Shown here in pieces: positions 52,797 to 61,838 of a DNA stretch of 64,000 nucleotides. Both the position numbers and the translations under genes were made by a program. The notes below the pieces were generated by a model that did not search any database, was not told the DNA's origin, and worked only from the letters and a program-made list of their open reading frames with translations. This DNA is from an uncultured Sphaerochaeta sp. (GTDB lineage: Bacteria > Spirochaetota > Spirochaetia > Sphaerochaetales > Sphaerochaetaceae): contig NZ_OY781873.1 in assembly GCF_963677075.1 (NCBI RefSeq), positions 1,823,715 through 1,887,714 of the forward strand. Reading direction: 5' to 3'. Position 1 is the stretch's first letter; each line of letters starts with the position of its first letter.

Positions 52797-53792
52797 TTAA
52801 TAGGGCATCGTCACCAACAAGGTGGTGTTGCCCAGACTTCCCAGTTTCTCATGGCAGACCACCACATCGTAGCGATGGGTACCTGCATCTGGTATTGAGG
52901 TGAAGGTCTCACTCTGTTCCTGTGCAATGGTGCCTTCGCAATACCAGTCAATCTCCAGATCACTCATCAAGACACCTTCCGGTAGGTTGGTTGGGGTATA
53001 CCTGAGCGTGACTTCTTCTCCTGCTGCAGGACTTGCAGGGTTTGCCGTGATGGTGCCTTCAATGGGAAGCATGGTGTCATTGATGACGGTGATCTCGAAA
53101 TTGGTGGAAAGATCTCCGATGATCATATTCACCGTTCCATCACTGGTGGTATCACAAAGGATCCGTATAGCCTCTGTAGCACCACTTACCAACATCCCCT
53201 GACTGAAGAGTCTCAGCTGTAGCAGGTAGGAGCCACTTTCCAGTGAGGATTGCAGGAGTACTTCGCCCACTTCCTTGTTCAATGCCGGTATATCCAGACT
53301 GAGGGGGTTGCCCTGTTGGTCCAACAGCACCACTTGCAAGGATACATCATCAGCTACTTGGTCTGGATCCCAGGTAACCAATGTTTCAAGCAATCCAGAT
53401 CCCACTAGATCGGTGAGCTGTAGGGTGGCAGTACTGGTGACCTTGCTGAGCATGGTAGTGATGGTCCCTGATACAAGTGGGACTCCCTCTGCATTGTATC
53501 CTATAGCCTCTATCGTCCAACGGCCGACCATGAGATTCCCGATTGCTACAGCTCTTTCCACGGAATCTACTGAGAAGGTCTGTCCACTGGGCCCTGTACC
53601 ACTGAGGTGGTAGTCCGTGATAACCATTTTCTGGGATTCGGGTATCAGGCTTCTTTCAGATGAAAACTGCTCGGTGGTAAGCAGTAATCTTAAATCAGTT
53701 GTTTCTGCGTGCGCTTCCTCTTTACATCCAGTTGCCAAGAGTACCATGGCAAGCAAGAGTATCAGTACATGTGTGAGTCTTTTCTGTTTCAT
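52797..53792 (-). CDS. Lipoprotein with Ig-like beta repeats, unknown function
   Basis: 331 aa. Lipobox LLATGC (Cys23) after a basic signal peptide. The mature part is mostly beta, with repeated Ig-like units (GRWTIEAIGYNAEGVPLVSG, then GSYLLQLRLFSQGMLVSG) and a C-terminal PKD/Ig-like unit (PASPAAGEEVTLRYTPTN). Surface or periplasmic location predicted. No enzyme motif. Divergent from the CBM9-like gene. Confidence 0.75.
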   Translation of the reverse strand: MKQKRLTHVLILLLAMVLLATGCKEEAHAETTDLRLLLTTEQFSSERSLIPESQKMVITDYHLSGTGPSGQTFSVDSVERAVAIGNLMVGRWTIEAIGYNAEGVPLVSGTITTMLSKVTSTATLQLTDLVGSGLLETLVTWDPDQVADDVSLQVVLLDQQGNPLSLDIPALNKEVGEVLLQSSLESGSYLLQLRLFSQGMLVSGATEAIRILCDTTSDGTVNMIIGDLSTNFEITVINDTMLPIEGTITANPASPAAGEEVTLRYTPTNLPEGVLMSDLEIDWYCEGTIAQEQSETFTSIPDAGTHRYDVVVCHEKLGSLGNTTLLVTMPY

Positions 53793-53893
53793 GTCATTCT
53801 CCTCTCTTATTGATATAAAAGAAGAAGAAAACCTTTCACTCTTGCTTCAACTCCCTCTAGAAGAGGAAGCCCAACTTGTTTATACTGGCACCC

Positions 53894-54475
53894 ATGGAAA
53901 CACAACCCACACTTATCGTTGGTAATGCACTTGAAAGAAGTCTCCCCGTTGCATTGGTTCCCTGTTGGGGATCCTATGACAAAACTGAAGGATCGGTGCG
54001 TCTTGCCAGAGAGGGAAATACCCTCTCCCTGCGCTACATGGTACGTACACCTCTTCTCAGAAGGATGGTGCAGCAACACAACCAGGAGGTAAGCGACGAC
54101 TCCTGTGTTGGCCTACTGATCAAGGCAGAAAATGCTGAGCAGTATCTGCATCTTCAGTGCAGTGCCTCAGGTGCCCTTCGTTCTTGGTGGATCAACAGGG
54201 AAGGGGAGAGAACCCTGCTTCCAGTCCCTCTTTTGGAGACGATACCGGTCACGGTGACTCTTTTGGAGAATTCCAATGCTCAAAGCCGTTGGAGTGTTGA
54301 GATACATCTGGACCTGAAGGAACTCAACATCTCAGCTGAGAGCCAGCTCCTGGGAAATTTCTACAGTTGCTGTGAGCTACCTGAGCAGAAGTATTTCTTG
54401 CTTGCGCAGGAGACAGGAACCCTTGAACCTGATATGGAAGTTCCTTCCGCCTTCATGGCCTTGGAGTTCCTCTAG
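53894..54475 (+). CDS. CBM9-like domain protein
   Basis: 193 aa from the ATG at 53894. The whole chain resembles a family 9 carbohydrate-binding / DOMON-like beta sandwich: DDSCVGLLIKAENAEQYLHLQCSASG followed by WSVEIHLDLKELNI and GNFYSCCELPEQKYFLL. No signal peptide. It may bind a sugar or ligand in the cytoplasm; function not known. Overlaps the 3' end of tcdA on the other strand by 4 bases. Confidence 0.5.
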   Translation: METQPTLIVGNALERSLPVALVPCWGSYDKTEGSVRLAREGNTLSLRYMVRTPLLRRMVQQHNQEVSDDSCVGLLIKAENAEQYLHLQCSASGALRSWWINREGERTLLPVPLLETIPVTVTLLENSNAQSRWSVEIHLDLKELNISAESQLLGNFYSCCELPEQKYFLLAQETGTLEPDMEVPSAFMALEFL

Positions 54476-55275
54476 GATTGCTTTTTCTGGGGATTCCATG
54501 CTTCCTCCCCACTGAGTATCTCCTCATCCAGAAGCTTGGTTAGGGCAAGATGGGCAAGATTCTGCCCAAATATTCCAGTTATGGTAGGCAAGCTCCCCAG
54601 AACATTGCGTCTTCTTCCTCTGCTGCTGATCTGTTCATTGAAGTCAGCATGTTCCTCTTCCTCTGGAGCTTTGTAGGTAAAACGTACCAGCTCAGGGGAG
54701 AAGATGACCTCTATTCCTCGTCCAACCCCCCGTTTGCGGAGATTTCCCCTCACCTGACGTGCAAGAGGGCAACCATAGGTATCCATCAGGTCGGCTTTGC
54801 GGACAAGGGAGGGATCTCTCCTCAGTGCTGCCCCCATGCTGCTCACTACCGGGATGCCTCGCTTGTAAGCTGCTTCCAATAATGCACATTTGGGATTGAG
54901 TGAATCGATGGCATCGACCACCAAGTCTACAGGCCCACAGAAAATAGTATCCAATGTCTCATGTTGTACAAAGAGAGGAAGCACCTCAACGTTGCACTCC
55001 GGGTTGATGGCGAGGATACGTTGTTTCGCAACTTCAGTCTTCGGCTTCCCCAGGGTTTCATAGGTGGCAAGGATCTGCCGATTCAAGTTGGTGATCCCCA
55101 CTGTGTCAAAGTCAACGATTCTCAGGTTGCCTACACCGCTTCTGACCAGGGACTCCAATGCCATTCCCCCGACCGCCCCAAGGCCGACTACCACCACGTG
55201 TTTCTTATGAAGGCGTTCTACCGGTTCTTCACCGAGTAGACGTGTTATGCGTAAGAATTGTTCTGATCTCATCAT
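54472..55275 (-). CDS. tcdA: tRNA threonylcarbamoyladenosine dehydratase (TcdA)
   Basis: 267 aa; ThiF/E1-like fold with VVGLGAVGGMALESLVRSGVGNLRIVDFDTVGITNLNRQ and DAIDSLNPKCALLE. TcdA cyclises t6A37 in tRNA to ct6A using ATP. The catalytic Cys is probably in YGCPLARQ; this is by alignment memory. Overlaps the TatD-like gene by 47 bases. ATG ATG start with AGGA upstream. Confidence 0.9.
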   Translation of the reverse strand: MMRSEQFLRITRLLGEEPVERLHKKHVVVVGLGAVGGMALESLVRSGVGNLRIVDFDTVGITNLNRQILATYETLGKPKTEVAKQRILAINPECNVEVLPLFVQHETLDTIFCGPVDLVVDAIDSLNPKCALLEAAYKRGIPVVSSMGAALRRDPSLVRKADLMDTYGCPLARQVRGNLRKRGVGRGIEVIFSPELVRFTYKAPEEEEHADFNEQISSRGRRRNVLGSLPTITGIFGQNLAHLALTKLLDEEILSGEEAWNPQKKQS

Positions 55276-55891
55276 TGTTCCTTATCAGTTCATCATGGGT
55301 GCATCCACTGAGTTTGCTGAAGTTCTCAATCTGTGTCCAGAGTACCTGAGCGTAATCCCCCATCTGGAAATCAGTTTCCAAGGCAAAGGGAAGGGTGACC
55401 AGTCGCTTCCCCTCTCTTGCCAGTTTGCTCCCAAAGAGCCTGCTCCCATAGCTAAGTATGACGCCAAGCTTGGCGGCCTCCTGTGCAGTCTCCCAGCTTC
55501 CAGTATAGCCGTGCCAGAGAAGTACCGGGAGGTTTGGCTGGAGTGAGTGGAGAAGGGAGAGCATCCTTCCGTCTTCCTTTACACAGTGCAAGCTTACACT
55601 GCGTCCCAGTTCATAGGCCAAGGCGAGGGTATCTTTCAGGAATGCTTCTTGATGTTCAATTTCCGGAAACCTTCTATCCAGTCCAACCTCGGCTATCTGG
55701 AAATCAGGAAAAGACTTCAGTATTTGCTCGAACGTTTCAATTTCAGGCAAAAGGTTGTCTGCAAGTGCCCCGACCCCACCCAACGCAGGAGGCGTGAGTG
55801 AGGAGAGTAATTCCCACTCATCTCTGCTGCTGGTGGCATAGAGAGCGTTCTCGCTCTTGCTGGAGCCATAGTGGCGATGTGCGTCAAACAT
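55229..55891 (-). CDS. TatD-family metal-dependent hydrolase
   Basis: 220 aa, shorter than most TatD proteins (about 255). Metal ligands: FDAHRHYG at the N-terminus, AEVGLDRRF, SLHCVKE, LWHGYTGS and LETDF. Members are 3'-5' DNA/RNA exonucleases or related hydrolases. The N-terminal DxHxH is kept. Overlap with tcdA is in the same direction and implies coupling. Confidence 0.85.
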   Translation of the reverse strand: MFDAHRHYGSSKSENALYATSSRDEWELLSSLTPPALGGVGALADNLLPEIETFEQILKSFPDFQIAEVGLDRRFPEIEHQEAFLKDTLALAYELGRSVSLHCVKEDGRMLSLLHSLQPNLPVLLWHGYTGSWETAQEAAKLGVILSYGSRLFGSKLAREGKRLVTLPFALETDFQMGDYAQVLWTQIENFSKLSGCTHDELIRNNDEIRTILTHNTSTR

Positions 55892-55928
55892 GGTTCAATC
55901 CTAAGGACGAAGAGCCTGTTCAGTCAAG

Positions 55929-56237
55929 CTAGAGCAACAGGAGATAGGTAACCAATATACTCAGGAGTATCGGGAAGATCATACTGTTCTTGCGGTAGGC
56001 TATGAATGCTGCGCAGAGGATGCCGACAAGCCCTGCATACCAGTGGCCTTGGAAGTCAAGGATGACACCGGGAAAGATGAGGGGGCCAAGTGCAGCAATG
56101 GGGAGAAGGCGAAGACTCCTGGAGAGAAACCTTGGGAGCTTATCAAGGAAGGAGGCATAATAGGGAAGAGCCCTCACCAGGAAAGTAGCCAGTGCACTGA
56201 CAAGAATAGGGATAAGGAATGGAAATGCTTTCATCAT
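55929..56237 (-). CDS. azlD: AzlD-family branched-chain amino-acid exporter subunit
   Basis: 102 aa, four helices with the typical FLVRALPYYASFLDKLPRFLSRSLRLLP motif and IAALGPLIFP. Small partner of AzlC; the two overlap by four bases (ATGA). Exports branched-chain amino acids or analogues. Confidence 0.9.
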   Translation of the reverse strand: MMKAFPFLIPILVSALATFLVRALPYYASFLDKLPRFLSRSLRLLPIAALGPLIFPGVILDFQGHWYAGLVGILCAAFIAYRKNSMIFPILLSILVTYLLLL

Positions 56238-56947
56238 ACCTCATCCTCACTGTCGCCAATGATTATGGCCCCAAGGAAGCTTGCTGAGAGCATGCTGATG
56301 ACGAAGGACCAGCCAATCGCCAATGACCACTGCACGATCAGGTAGGAGTTCAGTGCTGCAGAGAATCCTGCAATTGCAAGAACCCTGAACCCCTTTTGGT
56401 GGAACTCCTGTGCCAGGAGTGAACTGAACATCGCATAAAGGGTTACCCCAACTGCAAGCTGGAGTGCAGAAGGAAGAATCATGCCGACAAGGAATCCCAC
56501 AGCAGTACCGCTGACCCATCCACTGTATGCAGTCAATTCCAACCCTGCCAGATACTCTTTGCTGATGGGTTGCCTATGGAGGACAGCGACGCTGAATACT
56601 TCATCAGTGGTACCATGGGCAAGCAATGCCCTCCTCCAGCCTCTGACCTCCTTCTCAAGATTTCTGTTCAGCTCAGCGCCCATGAAGGAGTAGCGTAGGT
56701 TTACCAACAAGACACTGACGAACAACTCTGCCAGCAGTGCTCCCCCTCCGATGAGATTCGCTGCCAGAAACTGTCCGCTGCCAGCAAAGTTGGTCAGGGA
56801 AAAAAGTACCGCTTCCCAGATTCGCATCCCAAGATCCCTGCAAACAAGACCGAAGGCCATGGCAGTAGGAAAATACCCAACAAAAATGGGGAATCCTTCC
56901 TGGCAACCCTGGCTAAAGGTGAGTTTGTCGAGTTTTTCTGATTCCAT
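56234..56947 (-). CDS. azlC: AzlC-family branched-chain amino-acid exporter
   Basis: 237 aa from the ATG at 56947; the frame is open to 57055. Motifs FPIFVGYFPTAMAFGLVCRDLG, NFAGSGQFLAANLI, LLVNLRYSFMGA, and LAHGTTDEVF. Multi-pass membrane protein. No strong ribosome site. Divergent from an unknown gene starting 45 bases away. Confidence 0.93.
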   Translation of the reverse strand: MESEKLDKLTFSQGCQEGFPIFVGYFPTAMAFGLVCRDLGMRIWEAVLFSLTNFAGSGQFLAANLIGGGALLAELFVSVLLVNLRYSFMGAELNRNLEKEVRGWRRALLAHGTTDEVFSVAVLHRQPISKEYLAGLELTAYSGWVSGTAVGFLVGMILPSALQLAVGVTLYAMFSSLLAQEFHQKGFRVLAIAGFSAALNSYLIVQWSLAIGWSFVISMLSASFLGAIIIGDSEDEV

Positions 56948-56992
56948 GGTTTGCAGATTAGTGATTCTGCCGGTTTCCTGCAAGTGGCATTC

Positions 56993-57787
56993 ATGATAGA
57001 CTACACCCCCCAGGAGGTGTATATGGCTGTCTATCTCGCAAATACTGGATTGCAATTACTCAGCAAGGATGGGACACTCGACCAAAAACCCTTGATGCAA
57101 TGGTTTCACGAAGCAAAGCGAATTCCAGCCCAACAAGGATCTTATTATACGAAGATGCTGGACAGTGGTCTGACCATCATCTTCCGCACGGTGGCAGACA
57201 AGGAAGACCTGCAAATTGTAGGTTTGGACATGCATATGAGTGGAAGATGTCTCTGGTCAGGGAAACCACTGGTACAGATCGGCAAGGGAGAACCTCTCTC
57301 GCTCACGCTCCTGATGACAAATGACTCAGAAAAGAGTGCTTTCATTGCCACACTTGTCCATGCAGCGACCGTTGAGCAAATTGATGAGGACACACTGTTG
57401 GATTTGCAAGTCTGTGCATTTCCCCAGGCTCTTGATGTTTTTGATAGCAGGGAAGCCTATGAGACGGTTACTGAAGAGGGCGCCCGGCTTGAGGATAAGA
57501 AATTGCTTCCATTCAACTACATCATGGCACGTGATGAGAGCCTCAGTGAGGAGGACAGGGAGCGTTTTGCTGCAGAGGAGCAGATGATGTTACTCTGTGG
57601 TCCTGTGCTAGGGGTGGAGAACCGTAAACATGGGTTTCAGGATACCGGATGTACGGTAGCCACCATCTCCACAGAAATGGGACATCTAGATCTTGTCTTT
57701 GCCCCAGAACAACTACAGCAGCCCCTGAAAAAGGGCTCCTATGTAGTTGCCAGCTGTGCAATCAGTGCAGATGTCCTGACCGATTAA
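56993..57787 (+). CDS. Unknown cytoplasmic protein
   Basis: 264 aa from the ATG at 56993. No signal or membrane segment and no family recognised. Balanced composition; possible beta-rich core (SGLTIIFRTVADKEDLQIVGLDMHMSGRCLW) and a helix with an acidic run (DESLSEEDRERFAAEEQM). It shares a short upstream region with azlC and ends four bases into the msrBA gene on the opposite strand. Clearly a real gene: it is long, with normal composition and no competing frame. Confidence 0.65.
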   Translation: MIDYTPQEVYMAVYLANTGLQLLSKDGTLDQKPLMQWFHEAKRIPAQQGSYYTKMLDSGLTIIFRTVADKEDLQIVGLDMHMSGRCLWSGKPLVQIGKGEPLSLTLLMTNDSEKSAFIATLVHAATVEQIDEDTLLDLQVCAFPQALDVFDSREAYETVTEEGARLEDKKLLPFNYIMARDESLSEEDRERFAAEEQMMLLCGPVLGVENRKHGFQDTGCTVATISTEMGHLDLVFAPEQLQQPLKKGSYVVASCAISADVLTD

Positions 57788-58776
57788 AACCGTTTGGTAT
57801 ATGCGTGGCAGTAGGGAAGGGTTCCCTTCTTCTCGTAGTAATCCTGATGATACTCTTCCGCTGGATAGAACACAGCTGCCGGGCGGAGGGTGGTAGCAAT
57901 CTTCAATCCCTTTGCTTCAAGGATTTCAATAAGGCGTACTCCCACATCAAACTCATGCCTTGATCGGTAAAAAATTGCAGAGAGATACTGGTTCCCGATA
58001 TCCGGACCCTGCCCATTGGCCTGGGTGGGGTCGTGGATCTCAAGGAAATACTTGGTGAGTTCCTCGTAGGATATTTCTAAGGGATTATACAGCACCTTGA
58101 CGGCTTCCAGATGTCCAGTGGTATGGGTCAACACATCCTGGTAGCTTGGGTTCTCGACAGTTCCACCCGTATATCCGGATACTGCTGAGTATACGCCTTC
58201 CTTCTGGGCGAACAGGTGCTCGACACCCCAGAAACATCCTCCGGCAAACACCGCCTCAGATACCGGCGTGCCATCCCTGAAGACCAGGGAGAGGGAATTG
58301 ACGCAGTGCCTTGTATTGGTATCGGTGAAGCGTTCCCCTTCAAAGACGTGTCCCAAGTGTCCACCGCAGGTGGCACAAAGTATTTCAGTCCTCATTCCGT
58401 CGGAGTCGATCTTACGTTTTACTGCATGGGGAATCTCCTCATCGAAGGAGGGCCACCCACAGCCGGAGTGGAATTTGCTCTCAGAGCTGTACAAGGGGGA
58501 GTCACACCACTTGCAGTAGTAGGTTCCCCAATCTGTTGTATCGGTATACTCACCGGTAAAGGCTCGTTCAGTGGCCTTTTCCACAATGATGGATCGCTCC
58601 TCACTGGTAAGGGAGTTCTTCAATGCCTCATCAAGAGGTTGGTATGTAAATCGGTCTGTATCAGCCATGGGTGCTTTTTCCTCACTTATTGTCGGTGTTT
58701 CTCGTTTATACAAAGCAAATGAGAGCAGCAGGAACACAACCAAGAGCAATGCAATGATCATAAAGACTGTTTTCAT
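57784..58776 (-). CDS. msrBA: Membrane-anchored MsrB-MsrA methionine sulfoxide reductase fusion
   Basis: 330 aa. N-terminal membrane anchor (VFMIIALLLVVFLLLSFAL). MsrB domain at about 45-165 with zinc cysteines C88/C91 and C134/C137 and catalytic C158 (RHCVNS), then MsrA at about 172-330 with C181 (AGGCFWGVE). Reduces both sulfoxide forms in proteins; the anchor suggests it acts in the envelope or periplasm. AGGAG lies before the ATG. The B-A order occurs in several bacteria. Confidence 0.95.
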   Translation of the reverse strand: MKTVFMIIALLLVVFLLLSFALYKRETPTISEEKAPMADTDRFTYQPLDEALKNSLTSEERSIIVEKATERAFTGEYTDTTDWGTYYCKWCDSPLYSSESKFHSGCGWPSFDEEIPHAVKRKIDSDGMRTEILCATCGGHLGHVFEGERFTDTNTRHCVNSLSLVFRDGTPVSEAVFAGGCFWGVEHLFAQKEGVYSAVSGYTGGTVENPSYQDVLTHTTGHLEAVKVLYNPLEISYEELTKYFLEIHDPTQANGQGPDIGNQYLSAIFYRSRHEFDVGVRLIEILEAKGLKIATTLRPAAVFYPAEEYHQDYYEKKGTLPYCHAYTKRF

Positions 58777-58812
58777 CTGCAGATTCTCCTTGACTTCACT
58801 GTAGCACGCTTG

Positions 58813-59703
58813 CTACCAGAATCGGAAGATAATTGCACCCGCCTTCTCTTTGTATGTAGCATACTCAGGATACTTGGAGGAGGTGATGCTCTCCGTGAAG
58901 ATGGTGGATCCAATGAACAAGAGCGTCAGCAAGATCGGACCAGCGATGGTATAGTGCAACAGCGATCCATGGAAGGAGACCGAGTAGAGGTAGATGGACC
59001 ACCACACCCCCAGCTCCCCGAAGTAGTTGGGATGGCGACTATATCTAAAAAGTCCAGAGCTTCGGAACCCTTGGGTATACTCATCCTCAAGTTCATCCTT
59101 TCTGGGAAGCAATTGGTACTTGGCTTGCTGGAATGTATACTGCTGTTGGTCTGCTATGGTCTCAATACCAAGAAAACAGACAAACAAGAAGATTGCAATG
59201 AAGGAGAGTGGGGTGAATGGCTCATTCGTCGATGGGAGCAACCCTAGTGGGCTGGTGAATGCGATAAAGAGGAACTGCTGGTAGAGAGCGATAAAGAGCA
59301 GGTTGAATAAGAACCACCGGACAGGGTTCCTGATTTTCTCATGCAGTATTTTCCAACGATAGTCTTCTTCTCCGCTGTACCCTCCGCGTCGGGCAAAATT
59401 GAATGTAAGCCTGGCCCCCCAGATGGTGGCAAGCAGGGCAGCAACGATTACCGGGGAGGAATAACCTGCCTTGTAGGCATAGATCCAGGCAAATGCTACA
59501 GGCAGCGTGCTCCACAGCCGGTCGGTCCACGAGTAATCTTCCGTGAGCAGTGAAAAACAAAGACTAATAATTACAGTGCCCAACGTGATACTGCCCACTT
59601 GGTACAGCACTGTTTCATCAGCGAACGGCCCCAGGACTACAAAGCCAGATAAGAGGGCCACCATGATAAAAAAAATCACTATAGTTGTTGGGTTTGCTTT
59701 CAT
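58813..59703 (-). CDS. DUF1295 / steroid 5-alpha-reductase-like membrane protein
   Basis: 296 aa from the ATG at 59703; the frame is open to 59976. About seven helices, with the family motif GLFRYSRHPNYFGELGVWWSIYLY and NFARRGGYSGEEDYRW. The C-terminal half resembles isoprenylcysteine methyltransferases and steroid reductases. Substrate unknown. Confidence 0.88.
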   Translation of the reverse strand: MKANPTTIVIFFIMVALLSGFVVLGPFADETVLYQVGSITLGTVIISLCFSLLTEDYSWTDRLWSTLPVAFAWIYAYKAGYSSPVIVAALLATIWGARLTFNFARRGGYSGEEDYRWKILHEKIRNPVRWFLFNLLFIALYQQFLFIAFTSPLGLLPSTNEPFTPLSFIAIFLFVCFLGIETIADQQQYTFQQAKYQLLPRKDELEDEYTQGFRSSGLFRYSRHPNYFGELGVWWSIYLYSVSFHGSLLHYTIAGPILLTLLFIGSTIFTESITSSKYPEYATYKEKAGAIIFRFW

Positions 59704-59803
59704 GATAAGCAGTATACCAAACCAAGGATTGGGTAAACAAGCAATAGTTCTACTCGGATGAGAAGCCTTTCCAAAAAAATCTTCGTGGCGTACACTGTGA
59801 GGT

Positions 59804-61303
59804 ATGACCAAGCGAAAACGTCTCCTTGTACTCATTTTACTTACGCTTCTTCTCCTGTTGCTCTTCTTGATTTTCAGAAGGCCGTTCAGTGTATCTATTA
59901 CACGTTTTGAACAGGCTCCTTTGAGTGCTCTGGCTATACTCGAGTCCAGGGAAGCAACCCAAGTGACCCTCATCATACAAGGGAAAAACCAGGATGACCT
60001 AACCGTCTCATTTGCTGGCTACGATACCTATCATGAAATTCCGCTACTTGCGCTCTATCCAAATAGCAAGAATGAAGTGGAATTCCATCTCGTCACGGAA
60101 GAGGGTAGACGCTACCAAAAAGCAGTAAATATTAAAACCGGTGCCCTTCCAGACAGCTTTCCCGAGATTTCATACGAACGCTTGCTTCCCGACCAGATAG
60201 CTGAAGGTTTTACCTTCTTGCACCTCGGCCGCTATGATGAAGATGGAAACTATGGTGCGCTTCCCTGTGCCGTTGATTCCTACGGGACTGTTCGCTGGTA
60301 TTACCAGGGAGATATTGGGCATGTCATGAAGATGACCGAGAGGGGGACCCTTCTGATTCAGGAGGGCGACTCCCTTGTTGAGATGGATCTGATGGGAAGG
60401 AAGATACGGATACTCCCTCCTCTTATGTACGGCCTGCATCACGACGTAGCATTCATGGAAAACGGAAACCTTCTTGCCTTAAGCACTGCTCCTTCTTCAT
60501 TTGAGGACGGGGTGGTGGAAATTGATGGCGATACAGGAGCCTATCTGCAAGGTTGGGATTTTCGAGAGATCCTTGACAAGAATCGTCCACCCCAGCCAAG
60601 AAACCTGGAACCTGCTGATTGGCTCCATCTCAATGGCGTTGATTACGACCATCGCGATGACAGCTTCATTGTCAGTGGCAGGGACCAGAGTGCTGTGGTG
60701 AAGGTAGACAGGCAGAGCGGAAATCTACGTTGGATACTGGGGAACCATGAGCATTGGGAAGAAGCGTATCATTCATATCTCTTACAACCGGAGGGGAGTC
60801 CTTTTGCTTGGCAGTGGGGCCAGCATGCTCCCATGGTACATCCTGAGCTACCAGGGAGGGTGCTGTTATACGACAATGGCAATGAGCGGTCCTATAGTGA
60901 TCCACTCGATCCCACAGAGAATTATTCGAGGGCTGTTGAGTTTGAGATTGATGAGAAAGCCATGACCGTACGACAAGTCTGGGAGTACGGGACAGGGAAC
61001 GGCAGCACTACCTTTACTCCATTTATCGGGGATGCAAACTATCTGGAAAATGGGAATCGTCTGATCTGCTTTGGGGGAATTACCAAGAATCTGGAGGGAG
61101 AGGCAGTTGAACTCTTTGATTTTGTGAACAACTCCCTCAATGACATGAAAATTTCAGCGAAGGTCATAGAGGTTACCTCTGACTATCCGGCCAAGGAAGT
61201 TCTGGTATTCTCATTCAATGACCCTGATCCAAGGAGTTATGCAGGGTATCGGGTGTATCAGGCAGAACGTTATCCGCTGTATCATCCATCCTTGCTGCAG
61301 TAA
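59804..61303 (+). CDS. Arylsulfotransferase-like protein, membrane anchored
   Basis: 499 aa with a short N-terminal anchor (LVLILLTLLLLLLFLIF). Beta-propeller arylsulfotransferase (AssT) pattern: HHDVAFMENGNLLAL, DWLHLNGVDYDHRDDSFIVSGRDQSAVVKVD, NLRWILGNH and QHAPMVHP. AssT moves sulfate between phenols through a His; the best His candidate is in LHLNGVDYD, by memory. Its 3' end overlaps the RDD gene by 89 bases on the other strand. Confidence 0.82.
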   Translation: MTKRKRLLVLILLTLLLLLLFLIFRRPFSVSITRFEQAPLSALAILESREATQVTLIIQGKNQDDLTVSFAGYDTYHEIPLLALYPNSKNEVEFHLVTEEGRRYQKAVNIKTGALPDSFPEISYERLLPDQIAEGFTFLHLGRYDEDGNYGALPCAVDSYGTVRWYYQGDIGHVMKMTERGTLLIQEGDSLVEMDLMGRKIRILPPLMYGLHHDVAFMENGNLLALSTAPSSFEDGVVEIDGDTGAYLQGWDFREILDKNRPPQPRNLEPADWLHLNGVDYDHRDDSFIVSGRDQSAVVKVDRQSGNLRWILGNHEHWEEAYHSYLLQPEGSPFAWQWGQHAPMVHPELPGRVLLYDNGNERSYSDPLDPTENYSRAVEFEIDEKAMTVRQVWEYGTGNGSTTFTPFIGDANYLENGNRLICFGGITKNLEGEAVELFDFVNNSLNDMKISAKVIEVTSDYPAKEVLVFSFNDPDPRSYAGYRVYQAERYPLYHPSLLQ

Positions 61304-61724
61304 CCATTACGACTGTTTTTGCCCCAAGGTCACAGAGTGCCTGACGCTTCTCAGTGAATAGGATGGATATCCAGCCAAGGCCAAGAAGACAGGTTGAGCA
61401 GAAAAGGATGAGATACCGGAGAAGTGCTCTAGCATAGGAGAGCTTGTTTCCTTGTAGAGTAAAAACGCTGATAGAGAGCAGATGGCAACCGATCGAGCCA
61501 AACCTTGTCGACCAGAGCACAGTGAGATAGAGAGATCGGATCAACATGAGTAGAAAGAGTACCGGACCACTATAGGCAAGAAGATATATCCCGCTTGCTT
61601 CACTGAACAATCCCTTCAAATACCACAGGACCAGGGGAGTCATCAGCAATGCTGTAAGCAGATGGTCAATTACATAGGCTGCGAAACGTCTTGTAAGCGA
61701 TGCATAGGGGTATTCCTTTTCCAT
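61215..61724 (-). CDS. RDD-family membrane protein
   Basis: 169 aa. RDD signature YASLTRRFAAYVIDHLLTALL with Arg and Asp, three to four helices, then a C-terminal cytoplasmic tail. The 89-base overlap with assT covers that tail. Function of RDD proteins is mostly unknown; some are Na+(Li+)/H+ antiporters. Confidence 0.82.
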   Translation of the reverse strand: MEKEYPYASLTRRFAAYVIDHLLTALLMTPLVLWYLKGLFSEASGIYLLAYSGPVLFLLMLIRSLYLTVLWSTRFGSIGCHLLSISVFTLQGNKLSYARALLRYLILFCSTCLLGLGWISILFTEKRQALCDLGAKTVVMVTAARMDDTADNVLPDTPDTLHNSLDQGH

Positions 61725-61775
61725 CTGCCTTCTCCTTGCTTAACGGTAATGCGTGTATCTATGACAGTCAAGGAA

Positions 61776-61816
61776 AGAAAAACCATGAGTATATCACTCG
61801 GATACACCCATGGTTT
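61776..61816 (-). terminator. Terminator of the rhamnosidase gene
   Basis: On the minus strand AAAACCATG...CATGGTTTT forms a 9-bp stem extended by GTAT/ATAC, followed by a T-rich run (TTTTTCTTT). Confidence 0.75.
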
Positions 61817-61838
61817 TCCAATAAGGATATGAATCAGG

